Source: Nocardia neocaledoniensis (GTDB lineage Bacteria; Actinomycetota; Actinomycetes; Mycobacteriales; Mycobacteriaceae). Taken from it: DNA of 64,000 nt. The DNA is taken from positions 372,001-436,000 of the forward strand of contig NZ_QGTL01000003.1 in the NCBI RefSeq assembly GCF_003182135.1. The letters are read 5' to 3'. The stretch's first letter is position 1; each line of letters starts with the position of its first letter. Under the pieces are notes generated by a model, which made no database searches, was not told the DNA's origin, and worked only from the letters and a program-made list of their open reading frames with translations. The position numbers and the translations under genes are program-made. Positions 26,632 to 35,700 of this stretch are shown here, one piece after another.

Positions 26632-26747
26632 ATCGGGGGTCGTTCCCGTAATTTTGAAGCGAGAATGTTTCAAACTGCCGTGAGCGCGCTCACGCCGTTG
26701 CTACGGTCCCCCTGCTCGTCGAGGGACGAGCTGACGAGGAGCCACCC

Positions 26748-27194
26748 ATGAGCATCACCCTGCCGACCACCCGCCGCCTCGCGACGACCGCGGGCGCCTT
26801 CGCCGCGGCACTCGCCCTGGCCGCGCCGCATGCCACGGCCGGCCCGATCATCGACATGCTCACCGACACCCTCACGGTCGGCTGCACCTCCAAGATCGAT
26901 GTCGTCGGCCTCGACGACTACGTCGGCGCCCAGGTGGACTTCGTCGCCAACGGCAAGTTCTTCGCCAGCGACACCGTCGACCTGGAAGTGACCGTCGGCG
27001 GTGTCACCGTCGCCAAGGCCACCGCCTACTACCACGTCGAAACCCAGGTCGAGGTGCAGTTGTCGCTGCTGCTGCACGCCACCGGCGCGCCGCTGGTGAC
27101 CAAGCGGGTGCCCACCGTCATGAAGATCATCGACGCGGGCAGCGGACTCGCCTGCGACGTGGCCACCGGCAGCGCGGGCATCTCCTCGGACTAG
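26748..27194 (+). CDS. Secreted protein, unknown
   Basis: 148 residues from ATG 26748, with GAGGAG nearby upstream. A Sec signal peptide (TTRRLATTAGAFAAALALAAPHATA) precedes a mature domain of about 115 residues that looks beta-rich and contains two Cys (TVGCTSK...SGLACDVATG). The alternating hydrophobic pattern (VDLEVTVGGVTVAKATAYYHVETQVEVQL) suggests an immunoglobulin-like or beta-sandwich fold. No family is recognised. Confidence 0.7.
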   Translation: MSITLPTTRRLATTAGAFAAALALAAPHATAGPIIDMLTDTLTVGCTSKIDVVGLDDYVGAQVDFVANGKFFASDTVDLEVTVGGVTVAKATAYYHVETQVEVQLSLLLHATGAPLVTKRVPTVMKIIDAGSGLACDVATGSAGISSD

Positions 27195-27316
27195 CGCGCG
27201 GCCCGAAACCGGCCGGGCGCACCGCTACCCCCACCGATCGGCCCGCCCGCCGGTAGCCTGGGCGGGCTGGATCGCAACGAGCAGGGGTGCGGCTGCCGCA
27301 TCGGGGAAGGAACCTA

Positions 27317-29353
27317 GTGACATCGTCCGGTCGTCCGTCGGTCTTGGATCGTCGCGCTTTTCTGGTCGCCATGGGATTGGTGCCGGTCGCGGCCGCGCTG
27401 GCCTCCTGTTCCTCCGACAACCCCGAAGTGCGGCTCACCGGCGTCGATCTGAGCGGTGGCGACCCCGCGATCCGTCCCCAGGACGATCTGTACCGCCACG
27501 TCAACGGCGCCTGGCTGCGCGACTACCAGCTGCCGCCGGACAAGGCCTCGGTCGGCGCGATCACCGACGCCAACGACCGCACCCTGGAACAGCTGCGCGC
27601 CATCATCGAGGGCATCTCCGATCCCGAACCGGGGTCGGAGGCCCAGCAGATCAAGGATCTCTACGACGCGCGGCTGGATCTCGACGAGATCGAGCGGCTC
27701 GGGATCACCCCGCTGGACGGGCTGTTCACCGCGATCGACAAGGCCGCGGGCAAGCCGGAGCTGGCCAAGGTGATGGCCGAGGCGCCGATCGCCGGGCTGA
27801 TCGGGATGGGCATCGGCATCGACCGCAAGAACTCCAAGGCCTATATCCCCAGCGTCGGCCAGTCCGGGCTCACCCTCGGCGAGCAGTACTACCGCAAGCC
27901 CGAGTTCGCCGCGCAGCTGGCCGGCTATCAGACCTATCTCGAGCAACTGGCCAAGGGCCTGAACCTGCCCGACCCCGCCGGCATCGCCCAGCGCACCGTC
28001 GACCTGGAGAAGCGGATCGCGGCCGGGCACTGGGACAGCGTGCGCACCCGCAACACCGACGCCACCTACAACCTGATGAGCTGGCAGGAGCTCACCGCGC
28101 TCGGCCCGCAGTTCGACTGGGACCCGTGGCTGGCCGGGATGACCGACCGGCCCAAGTCGCTGTTCGACAAGATGGTCGTCGGCCAGCCCTCGTTCGTCAC
28201 CGCGGCGGCCCAGCTGTGGAGCGAGGTCGACATCGCCCAGTGGCGCGACTACCTCAAGCTGCAGATCGCCAACACCTACGCCCGCTTCCTGCCGAAGGCC
28301 ATCGCCGACGCGCGCTTCGAGTTCGTCGGCCGGGTGCTCAGCGGCCTGGAGGAGAAGCCGGAGATGTGGCGCTCGGCGGTGGGCGTCGTCGACGACAATC
28401 TCGGCGAACCGCTGGGAAAGCTGTACGTGGACAAGCACTTCCCGCCCGCAGCCAAGGAACGCGCGCTCGAGATGGTCGACGACCTGCGCGCCGCGTACCG
28501 CGACAACTTCACCAACTCCAGCTGGATGTCGCAGCCCACCCGCGAGGCCTCGATCGCCAAACTGGACAAGATCGTCGCCCAGATCGGTTACCCCGACAAG
28601 TGGGTCGACTACTCGTCGGTGAAGGTCACGCGCGGCCGGTTGATCGAATCCCTGCTCGCCATCAACGCTTTCGAGTCCAAGCGCGCCTTCGCCCGGCTCG
28701 GCACCGAGGTGGACAAGTCGGAATGGAGCATGTCGCCGCAGACGGTGAACGCCTACTACAGCCCCACCACCAATCAGATCGTCTTCCCCGCCGCCTACCT
28801 GCAGCCGCCGTTCTTCGACAAGGACGCCCAGGACGCGGTCAACTACGGCGCGGTGGGCTCGACGATCGGCCACGAGATCGGGCACGGCTTCGACGACCAG
28901 GGCTCCAAGTACGACGGTGACGGCAACCGCCGCGACTGGTGGACCCCCGAGGACCGCGCGGCCTTCGACGCCAAGACCCAGCAGATCGTCGAGCAGTACG
29001 ACGTGCTGGTCCCGGAGGGCGCGCCCGAGGGGCAGCACGTGAACGGGCAGCTCACCGTCGGCGAGAACCTGGCCGATCTGCGCGGTCTGCAGATCGCGCT
29101 GGCTGCCTATCGGAAGGTCGCCGAGCGCACGGGTGAGCAGCCCGATTACCGGACCATGTTCTTCTCCTGGGCCCGGCAGTGGCGCGACAAGCAGACCGAG
29201 GAGGCCACCCTGCAGGGTCTGCAGGACACGCACTCCCCCAACGAGTTCCGGTGCAACCAGGTGGTCCGCAACATCGCCGAGTTCTACTCGACCTTCGAGG
29301 TGAAGGAGAGCGACAAGCTCTTCCTGCCGCAGGATCAGCGGGTCTCGCTCTAG
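27317..29353 (+). CDS. M13 family (neprilysin-like) zinc metallopeptidase, lipoprotein
   Basis: 678 residues from GTG 27317, behind GGAAGGAA. The N-terminus has a DRRAFLVAMG...ALASC signal, a Tat-like twin-Arg followed by a lipobox, so the enzyme is probably anchored outside the membrane. The catalytic domain contains NAYYSPTTNQIVFPAAYLQPPFF, the zinc motif HEIGH (GSTIGHEIGHGFDDQGSKYD), GENLADLRGLQIA with the third ligand Glu, and a C-terminal HSPNEFRCNQVVRNIAEFYSTFEV. M13 enzymes such as mycobacterial Zmp1 cleave short peptides. The 36-bp gap and iron box that follow separate it from the uptake genes. Confidence 0.94.
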   Translation: MTSSGRPSVLDRRAFLVAMGLVPVAAALASCSSDNPEVRLTGVDLSGGDPAIRPQDDLYRHVNGAWLRDYQLPPDKASVGAITDANDRTLEQLRAIIEGISDPEPGSEAQQIKDLYDARLDLDEIERLGITPLDGLFTAIDKAAGKPELAKVMAEAPIAGLIGMGIGIDRKNSKAYIPSVGQSGLTLGEQYYRKPEFAAQLAGYQTYLEQLAKGLNLPDPAGIAQRTVDLEKRIAAGHWDSVRTRNTDATYNLMSWQELTALGPQFDWDPWLAGMTDRPKSLFDKMVVGQPSFVTAAAQLWSEVDIAQWRDYLKLQIANTYARFLPKAIADARFEFVGRVLSGLEEKPEMWRSAVGVVDDNLGEPLGKLYVDKHFPPAAKERALEMVDDLRAAYRDNFTNSSWMSQPTREASIAKLDKIVAQIGYPDKWVDYSSVKVTRGRLIESLLAINAFESKRAFARLGTEVDKSEWSMSPQTVNAYYSPTTNQIVFPAAYLQPPFFDKDAQDAVNYGAVGSTIGHEIGHGFDDQGSKYDGDGNRRDWWTPEDRAAFDAKTQQIVEQYDVLVPEGAPEGQHVNGQLTVGENLADLRGLQIALAAYRKVAERTGEQPDYRTMFFSWARQWRDKQTEEATLQGLQDTHSPNEFRCNQVVRNIAEFYSTFEVKESDKLFLPQDQRVSL

Positions 29354-29379
29354 GGCATCGATTCTCCCCGAATTACCAC

Positions 29380-29404
29380 GTAGGTTAGCCTAGGCTGACT
29401 TACG
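29380..29404 (+). promoter_or_regulatory. IdeR/DtxR-like iron box upstream of siderophore-binding lipoprotein
   Basis: GTAGGTTAGCCTAGGCTGA matches the IdeR consensus (TTAGGTTAGGCTAACCTAA type) at about 15 of 19 positions. A second, weaker, overlapping match lies in TTAGCCTAGGCTGACTTAC. It is about 30 bases before ATG 29430, where an iron-bound repressor would block transcription. Confidence 0.8.
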
Positions 29405-29429
29405 CTGGATTCAGCTCAGGAGGATCACG

Positions 29430-30407
29430 ATGACGTCTGTTCGGACTACGCGCGGCTGGCGGCGCGCGGCGGTGGCCGCGCTCGCCGGCGTGCTCGCCTT
29501 CGGCGTCGCGGCCTGCGGTTCCACTGACGACTCCGCGGGCTCGGGCGAGCCGGTGACCATCACCCACGCCCGCGGCGAGACCACGGTCAACGGCACGCCG
29601 AAGAAGGTCGTAGCGCTCGGCAACCAGTGGCTGGACTCCTCGCTGGCGCTCGGCGTCGTGCCGGTCGGCTACATCGACAATGTGTCGGCGGTGTCCAAGA
29701 GCACCCCGCCGTGGCAGCCGGAGAGCCTGAAGTCGGCCACCGCGCTCAACACCACCGGCAGCATCGCCGAGCAGGTCGCCGCGCTGGAGCCGGACCTGAT
29801 CCTGGCCGATCCGTTCATCGCCGACCAGAAGACCTATGACGATCTGTCCAAGATCGCGCCGACCCTGCCCGCGCTGACCAAGGACGCCGTCACGCCGTGG
29901 CAGGAGCAGGTGACCGCGCTGGGCAAGGTGCTCGACAAGGAGGGCGACGCGAGCGCGGTGATCAAGAAGGTCGACGACAAGATCGCCGAGATCACCACCG
30001 CCAACCCCGGCCTGAAGGGCAAGACCTTCGCCAGCACCTGGCTGGCCAGTCCCTCGCAGCTGATGGTGCTGACCGACCCCAACGACGGCTCGGCCAAGGT
30101 GTTCGGCCAGCTGGGCATGACCATTCCGGCGAACCTGACCGCGCTGCCCGCCAACCAGGGCCGCCTGGCGCTCTCGCCGGAGCGCGTCGACGAACTGACC
30201 GCCGACCTGCTGCTGGCCGGGTACTCGCCCGGGCTGGACGAGAAGTACCGGCAGCTGCCCGGCTACGGCGACCTGCCGTCGGTGCGCAAGGGCTCGGCGG
30301 TGTTCCTGACCACCCAGGAGATCAGCGCGGTCAACCAGCCCTCGGCGCTGTCGGTGCCCTACATCCTCGACAAGCTGGCGCCCGCGTTCGCCGCGGCGGC
30401 GAAATAG
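29430..30407 (+). CDS. Iron-siderophore ABC transporter substrate-binding lipoprotein
   Basis: 325 residues. A lipoprotein signal (RRAAVAALAGVLAFGVAAC) precedes a FecB/FhuD-type binding fold: HARGETTVNGTPKKVVALGNQWLDSSLALGVVPVGY, EQVAALEPDLILADPFIADQKTYDDLSKIAPTL, and a long interlobe helix region (PWQEQVTALGKVLDKEGDASAVIKKVDDKIAEI). It should bind ferric siderophore outside the membrane. No permease or ATPase is encoded nearby. The iron box and the nbt genes elsewhere in the window suggest the native nocobactin-type siderophore as ligand (inference). It is followed after about 40 bases by the SagB-type gene. Confidence 0.88.
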   Translation: MTSVRTTRGWRRAAVAALAGVLAFGVAACGSTDDSAGSGEPVTITHARGETTVNGTPKKVVALGNQWLDSSLALGVVPVGYIDNVSAVSKSTPPWQPESLKSATALNTTGSIAEQVAALEPDLILADPFIADQKTYDDLSKIAPTLPALTKDAVTPWQEQVTALGKVLDKEGDASAVIKKVDDKIAEITTANPGLKGKTFASTWLASPSQLMVLTDPNDGSAKVFGQLGMTIPANLTALPANQGRLALSPERVDELTADLLLAGYSPGLDEKYRQLPGYGDLPSVRKGSAVFLTTQEISAVNQPSALSVPYILDKLAPAFAAAAK

Positions 30408-30446
30408 ACTCGTCCTCAACCACGTTCGACCCGCAAGGAACTCGCT

Positions 30447-31796
30447 GTGCTCGCCTCCGCGTACCCCGCCCAGACCCGATTCGCGCTGCGCGCCGGGGTC
30501 ACCTGCCTCACCACGCCCGCCGGCGCGGTGCTGCTGAATCCGCCGCGCAACGTGAAACTGACCGGGCTGGGCGCGGGCGCGCTGCAGGCGCTCAAGACCC
30601 TCAACCAGGGCCCGGCGACGGCCGCCGAGATGGCGACCGCGGCGGCCGGTGACGACATCACCGGCCTCATGCGCAAGCTCACCGACGGCGGCTGGCTGGC
30701 GGTGACCGTGCGCGACGGCGGACGCGACCTCTACAGCATCCGTCCCTTCGCCGAGCCCGCGCCGCGTCCCGAGGTGCCACTGCCGTCCTGGTCGGCGACG
30801 CTGTCGAAGTTCGCGGTGCTGCACCGTGATTCCCAGGGTTTCGTGCTCGAGCATCCGCGGGCGTGGTGCGATCTGCGTGTCCACGATCCGCGGCTGCTCG
30901 CGCTGCTCGACGGCCCGATGGCGGCCGATTCGCCGGTGCCTGCGGCGGTGAAGTCGCAGTTCATGTCCGATCTGCAGTGGTGCGGTTTCCTGGTCGACGG
31001 TGACGAGGAGGAGCACGAGTTCGCCACCCGCTCCTGGAACCCCGCGGACCTGTGGTTCCATCGCCGCAGCACCCTCGGCGCCCGCACGGTGACCTGGGAC
31101 GACTTCGGCCCGACCCGCTGGGCCGAGGGCCGGTTCCCCGAATTGCCCGCCCGCCGAGCGCCGTTCGCCGCCGACCCGATCGCGCTGGCCCGCCCGGAAC
31201 TGGCCGAGCTGCGCGCCGCCGATCCCACGCTCACCGCCGCGCTCGAGGATCGCGTCTCGACCCGCGCGTTCGACGACGCGGCCCCCATCACCGCGGACCA
31301 GCTGGGCGAATTGCTGTTCCGCAGCGCCCGCACCCGCGAGGACGGCTCGCGCCCGTACCCGTCCGGCGGCGGCGCCTACGAGCTCGAGGTCTACCCGGTC
31401 CTGCGCGATGTGCCCGGGCTGGAAAACGGGATGTACCACTACGATTCGACCGAGCACGCCCTGCGTCCGGTCGCAGCCGCCGACTCCCCCGCCGTGCTGA
31501 AGCTGCTGAAGTCCACCTCGGCGACGCTGGCCGGTGGCGCGGAACCGCAGGTCCTGCTGCTGGTCTCGGCCCGCGCGGGCCGGGTCATGTGGAGCTACGA
31601 GCAGGTCGCCTACGCCAACATCCTCAAGCACGTCGGCGTGTTCATGCAGACCGTCTACCTGGCCGCGACCGCCATGCGCCTCGGCGTCGTCGCCCAGGGC
31701 TTCAGCGACACCTCCGCCTTCGCCGCCGCCACCGGCATCGACGAGCTGGAGGAATGCAACGTCGGCAGCGTCATCGTGGGGTCGCGCCCCGCCTGA
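30447..31796 (+). CDS. SagB-type nitroreductase-like dehydrogenase
   Basis: 449 residues from GTG 30447. The N-terminal about 110 residues look like a winged-helix or peptide-clamp domain. The C-terminal about 200 residues are a SagB/nitroreductase FMN domain: RVSTRAFDDAAPITADQLGELLFRSARTR (the RxSxR start), RPYPSGGGAYELEVYPVL (the PSGG signature), and VGVFMQTVYLAATAMRLGVVAQGFSD with a final DELEECNVGSVIVG. SagB enzymes oxidise thiazolines and oxazolines to azoles. No cyclodehydratase (YcaO) or precursor peptide gene is present. It shares the iron-box transcription unit with the siderophore-binding lipoprotein, so oxidation of the nocobactin oxazoline to oxazole is a plausible role (inference). 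Confidence 0.85.
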   Translation: MLASAYPAQTRFALRAGVTCLTTPAGAVLLNPPRNVKLTGLGAGALQALKTLNQGPATAAEMATAAAGDDITGLMRKLTDGGWLAVTVRDGGRDLYSIRPFAEPAPRPEVPLPSWSATLSKFAVLHRDSQGFVLEHPRAWCDLRVHDPRLLALLDGPMAADSPVPAAVKSQFMSDLQWCGFLVDGDEEEHEFATRSWNPADLWFHRRSTLGARTVTWDDFGPTRWAEGRFPELPARRAPFAADPIALARPELAELRAADPTLTAALEDRVSTRAFDDAAPITADQLGELLFRSARTREDGSRPYPSGGGAYELEVYPVLRDVPGLENGMYHYDSTEHALRPVAAADSPAVLKLLKSTSATLAGGAEPQVLLLVSARAGRVMWSYEQVAYANILKHVGVFMQTVYLAATAMRLGVVAQGFSDTSAFAAATGIDELEECNVGSVIVGSRPA

Positions 31797-31885
31797 CGGA
31801 TGAGAAACCCGTCACATCGACGCAACCGCCGAGGGGTTTCGCGCGTCCAATACCTTTGACGTGCTCCCTATCGGATCGAGGACTC

Positions 31886-32392
31886 ATGACCGAGGACTGG
31901 TCGGCGCCGAGCCGGGCGGCCAACGACGCGTTGCGCGCACAGATCGACGGAATGCTGGAGTCGTTCGCCGCCGAGAAATCGGCGCTGGTCGACGCGCAGG
32001 CCCGTGCGACCGAGCCCGTCACGGTGTGGTCGGCCGACGGTCTGGTGCGCGTCTCCGGCACGGTCGCTGGCGTCGCCGAGGTCCACATCGAGCCGGATGC
32101 CTTCAAACGATCCACCCCCGAATCCCTCGGCCGCTCCATCACCGCCGCGATCACGGAGATGTCGACGCGAGCCGCTCTCGCTCAGCACGAGGCCCTCGCC
32201 CCACTCACGGCTGACCTGCCCGACCTCCCCGACCTGATCCCCGGCGTACCGAGCATGAAGGACCTGATCGCCCAACTCACCCCGCCCCCACCGCCGCCCC
32301 CGGAACCGGTCGCCGAGGCGCCGCGCGGCCTGGTCGACGATTCCGACGACGAAGAGGGCGACTACTTCCGCAACCGGAGCTATCTGCGATGA
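31886..32392 (+). CDS. YbaB/EbfC-like protein of an ESX toxin locus
   Basis: 168 residues. The first 100 follow the YbaB/EbfC nucleoid-associated layout (a long helix, then VTVWSADGLVRVSGTVAGVAEVHIEPDAF, then a helix). A Pro-rich, acidic tail follows (PPPPPPEPVAEAPRGLVDDSDDEEGD). YbaB-like proteins regularly open WXG100/toxin operons in actinomycetes. ATG 31886 follows a GAGGA site. The stop overlaps the WXG100 start (ATGA). Confidence 0.82.
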   Translation: MTEDWSAPSRAANDALRAQIDGMLESFAAEKSALVDAQARATEPVTVWSADGLVRVSGTVAGVAEVHIEPDAFKRSTPESLGRSITAAITEMSTRAALAQHEALAPLTADLPDLPDLIPGVPSMKDLIAQLTPPPPPPPEPVAEAPRGLVDDSDDEEGDYFRNRSYLR

Positions 32393-32709
32393 CCTCTGTC
32401 AAGGTCGACCCGGACGGACTGCGCAACACCCAGCCCGCGTTCGCGGCAGTGGCGTCCACCATCACGACCGCGGCCCAGCAGTTGGCAGCGGTGATCGCGG
32501 CCGAAGGCGAATGCTGGGGCGGCGACGAGATCGGCGCCGCCTTCGCCAAGAACTACACACCCGGCGTGGAGCCAGGACAGAAGGCCGTCACCGGACTGGC
32601 CACGACCATGACCCAGCTCGGCGAGAACATGGTCACGGTCGCCAACGCGCTGCAAACCCAGGACACCGGCCATGCCGGACAGATCGCGCAGGTCGAGGGC
32701 GCCCTGTAG
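32389..32709 (+). CDS. WXG100 family protein
   Basis: A 106-residue ESAT-6-like protein: MTSVKVDPDGLRNTQPAFAAVASTITTAAQQLAAVIAAEG, the turn CWGGDEIGAAFAKNY with the W-x-G motif, and a second helix (TTMTQLGENMVTVANALQTQD). It overlaps the YbaB-like stop and its own stop is immediately followed by the toxin ATG. It is therefore the co-translated export partner expected for the large toxin. Confidence 0.92.
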   Translation: MTSVKVDPDGLRNTQPAFAAVASTITTAAQQLAAVIAAEGECWGGDEIGAAFAKNYTPGVEPGQKAVTGLATTMTQLGENMVTVANALQTQDTGHAGQIAQVEGAL

Positions 32710-35700
32710 ATGGGTATCGAGATCCCCGGCGAACTGCAATGGGTCGCGCAATACCTGCTCGGCGCCGGCGACTGGCCCGACGGCGACGAAACCGCCATGC
32801 GCCGCGTCGCCGACGGCTGGACGGCGATGGCGAACACCCTCGACACCGTGGACGATGACGCGGCCGTGGCGCTGAACGCCGCCCTCACCGCGATCTCCGA
32901 AGGCGAGACCCACACCGCCATCGCGACTTTCCGCGACAGGTTCCTCGCGGGAGATCAGGCCACCGTCACCGCCGTGCGGACGTGGTGCCGGACCCAAGCC
33001 GAACTGCTCGACGATGGCGCCAACGACATCGAGCACACCAAGCTGGTGATCATCGGCACGATGATCGTGACCGCCGCCGAGCTGGCCGTCGCGCTCGCCA
33101 CGTCATGGACGGGCGTCGGTGCCGTCGCCGGAGTCGCCGCCCGGGTCGCCGGGCAGATCGCCATCCGGATCGCGATCAAACAGCTCATCGCCCGCATGCT
33201 CTCCCGTGGCGCGGCCAAAGCCGCCGCCCGGCTCGCCTTGCGCGGCGCCGCTTTCGAAGCACTCGAAGAAGGCGGCGTCGACCTGGCCGCCCGCATGATC
33301 CAGGTGTCCAACGGCGACCGGACCACCGACAAGTTCGGCTGGACCGACCTCGGCCTCGCCACCTTCGGCGGTGCCGTCGGTGGCGCGGTCGGTGGGGTAT
33401 TGGGCGGCGGCACAGGAGCATTGGCGGACACCGCAGGTTCGACCGTCGGCAAGGTCGCCGGCAAGGTCGCCGGCGGCGCCGTCACCGAACTCGGCGCCGA
33501 CGTCTCCGCCCAGGTCGCCGCCGCCGGTGTCGGTGCCGCGTTCCTCGGTCAGGAGTTCAACCTCGACATCGGGGTCGATACGTTCACCAGCGCGGGTGCG
33601 GGCGGTGTGCAGTCCGCGGTCGAGTCCGGTGGATCGTCACCCGCGCAGGCGCCCACCGTGCCCGAACTCGGCACCGAGGTGCCGGGTGCCACGACCCCCG
33701 CCGCCACTGCGCCGGCGACCGACTCCCCCGCGCCGGGCAGCGAGTCTCCCGATGCCCCCACCACACCCGCATCGACCGACGCACCGTCCGGCGACCAGCC
33801 GCCGACCGGAACCGACAACGGCACCCCCGACACCCCCGCGGCCCCGAACAACGACGAACCGACCAACCCCGCGTCAACGGGCGACCCTGGTTCGCCCACC
33901 GACGGAGCAACGGCGCCGCAGAACACCGCGCCAGGAGATCCCGCCACCGCGAGCCCGAATGACAACGGCGCGAACGGAACTCCCTCGCCAACCGAATCCG
34001 CACCTGCCAGCGCACCGAGCGACAGCGCCCCGGATGCCGGGAACACCTCACCGACGCCGAACCCGGACACCCACGGGTCACCGACTACCCCGAACACCGG
34101 CGACGCCACCCAATCCAGCCCGAACGGCAACCCCGACACCGGGGATTCCACGCCATCCAGCCCGGAAAACAGCGGGCCGACCCAAAACCCGGCTCCCGCA
34201 GATACCCCCTCGCCAAGCCCGACCACACCCGTCACACCATCGCCTGTCGACACCACCCCGACCAACAGCACTCCGCCCACCGGCGACACCATCCCCACCA
34301 ACTCCGCTCCCTCCACCGGCGACACCACGCAGCTGTCCGACCCGACAAACGGCACAACACCCGATACGCCCACCCCGGGTGACACCAGACCGTCACCCAC
34401 CAACACCCCACTGGACCTGCCCGCACAGACCACAGCGGCCGACCCTGATCCGGCGAATACCCCTCCCGCGCAACAGGCTCCGACCTCAGCCACGCCACCC
34501 GTCACCACGACACCGGACACCCAAGCGGCCACATCAACCCCCGCCGCAACCACGCCCGGCATCAGCCCCACCACAACTCCGTCGAACCCAGCGATCACCC
34601 AAACCGCGCCCGCAGACGCCACCAGGCCGACTTCCCCCGACACGTCGACCGCTGCTGCCACCACCACCACGACGCCGGTATCGCACACCGGAACTCCCGC
34701 GCCCGCAACCACTCCAACGACACCACCCACCACCACGCCGGCTTCCACGCCGGCCCCACCGACCACCCCGAGCCCGACCGCCACACCCCACGCGTCGCCC
34801 AGCTCACCTATCCCCTCGGTGCCGTCGTCACCCAGGTCGACCACGGCCATCTCCAGCACCCCGACATCAACGCCGACCAGCCAGCAGGATCTCGGCACCA
34901 GCCCCACACCGCCACAATCCTCGAACCCCAACCAGCCGTTCGGTCCCAACCCCACACCCACGACCGGTCCCATCACGCACAACCCCACAAACCCGCCACC
35001 CCACAACCAGGCCCGCGCACTCCGCGAATCCCTGCGCAACCTGCCGTCCCAAGACGGCCGCACCACCGCGGTCGACGCCAACCGAAGCCCGTTCCTGCAG
35101 CGTCCACCCGCCTACCGGATTCGGCGTTTTCACCTGGGCGGCAATCAATGGGTCGCCGCAGCGACCGTCCGCGCCCATATTCCCAACGCCCACTTGATGT
35201 CACCGGCTGAGCTGAGCCAGGCTATGGAGCGCATCCAGGCGACGGTCGACGCGACCTTCAACGACGGTTCGAAGCTACTGAGCGGGGACCTGTTCCTGGT
35301 CGATCTCGAATTCACCACCGACCCGGACAACGCCGATCTCACGCTGAACCCCAACGAGCATTCCATTCGGCAGAGCAATGTCCTACGCGAACACCTCGGA
35401 CTGTTCCCGGCCGAACCCAACACCACTCTCAATCCTGACGATCTCCGCGAGATCAGCAATGACATCGCCCGCGCGAACACCCCGACCCGCTTCGCGGACC
35501 CGGCCGATTCCAGGGTCATCGACCACAATCATCTCGACGACATTGAAAGCCCTACCTACCAGGCGCATGTCGAAGACCTTCTACGCGAAGGAAATTCGTT
35601 CGTCACCGGCGCGGACCCGCGCACCCACCCCTATGGCCAGGCCATCAACGACGGTGGGCGTGGACAACCCGGTCGCGGAAACAACTGCCTCGACTGCTCA

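Noticed and set aside
27314..29233. 639-codon minus-strand frame opposite the M13 peptidase
   Set aside because: Antisense shadow; the plus strand has the HEIGH metallopeptidase motif and a good start.
33549..35081. 510-codon minus-strand frame rich in Val and Gly opposite the toxin linker
   Set aside because: It is the reverse of the Pro/Ser/Thr-rich linker; the composition follows directly from the sense codons.
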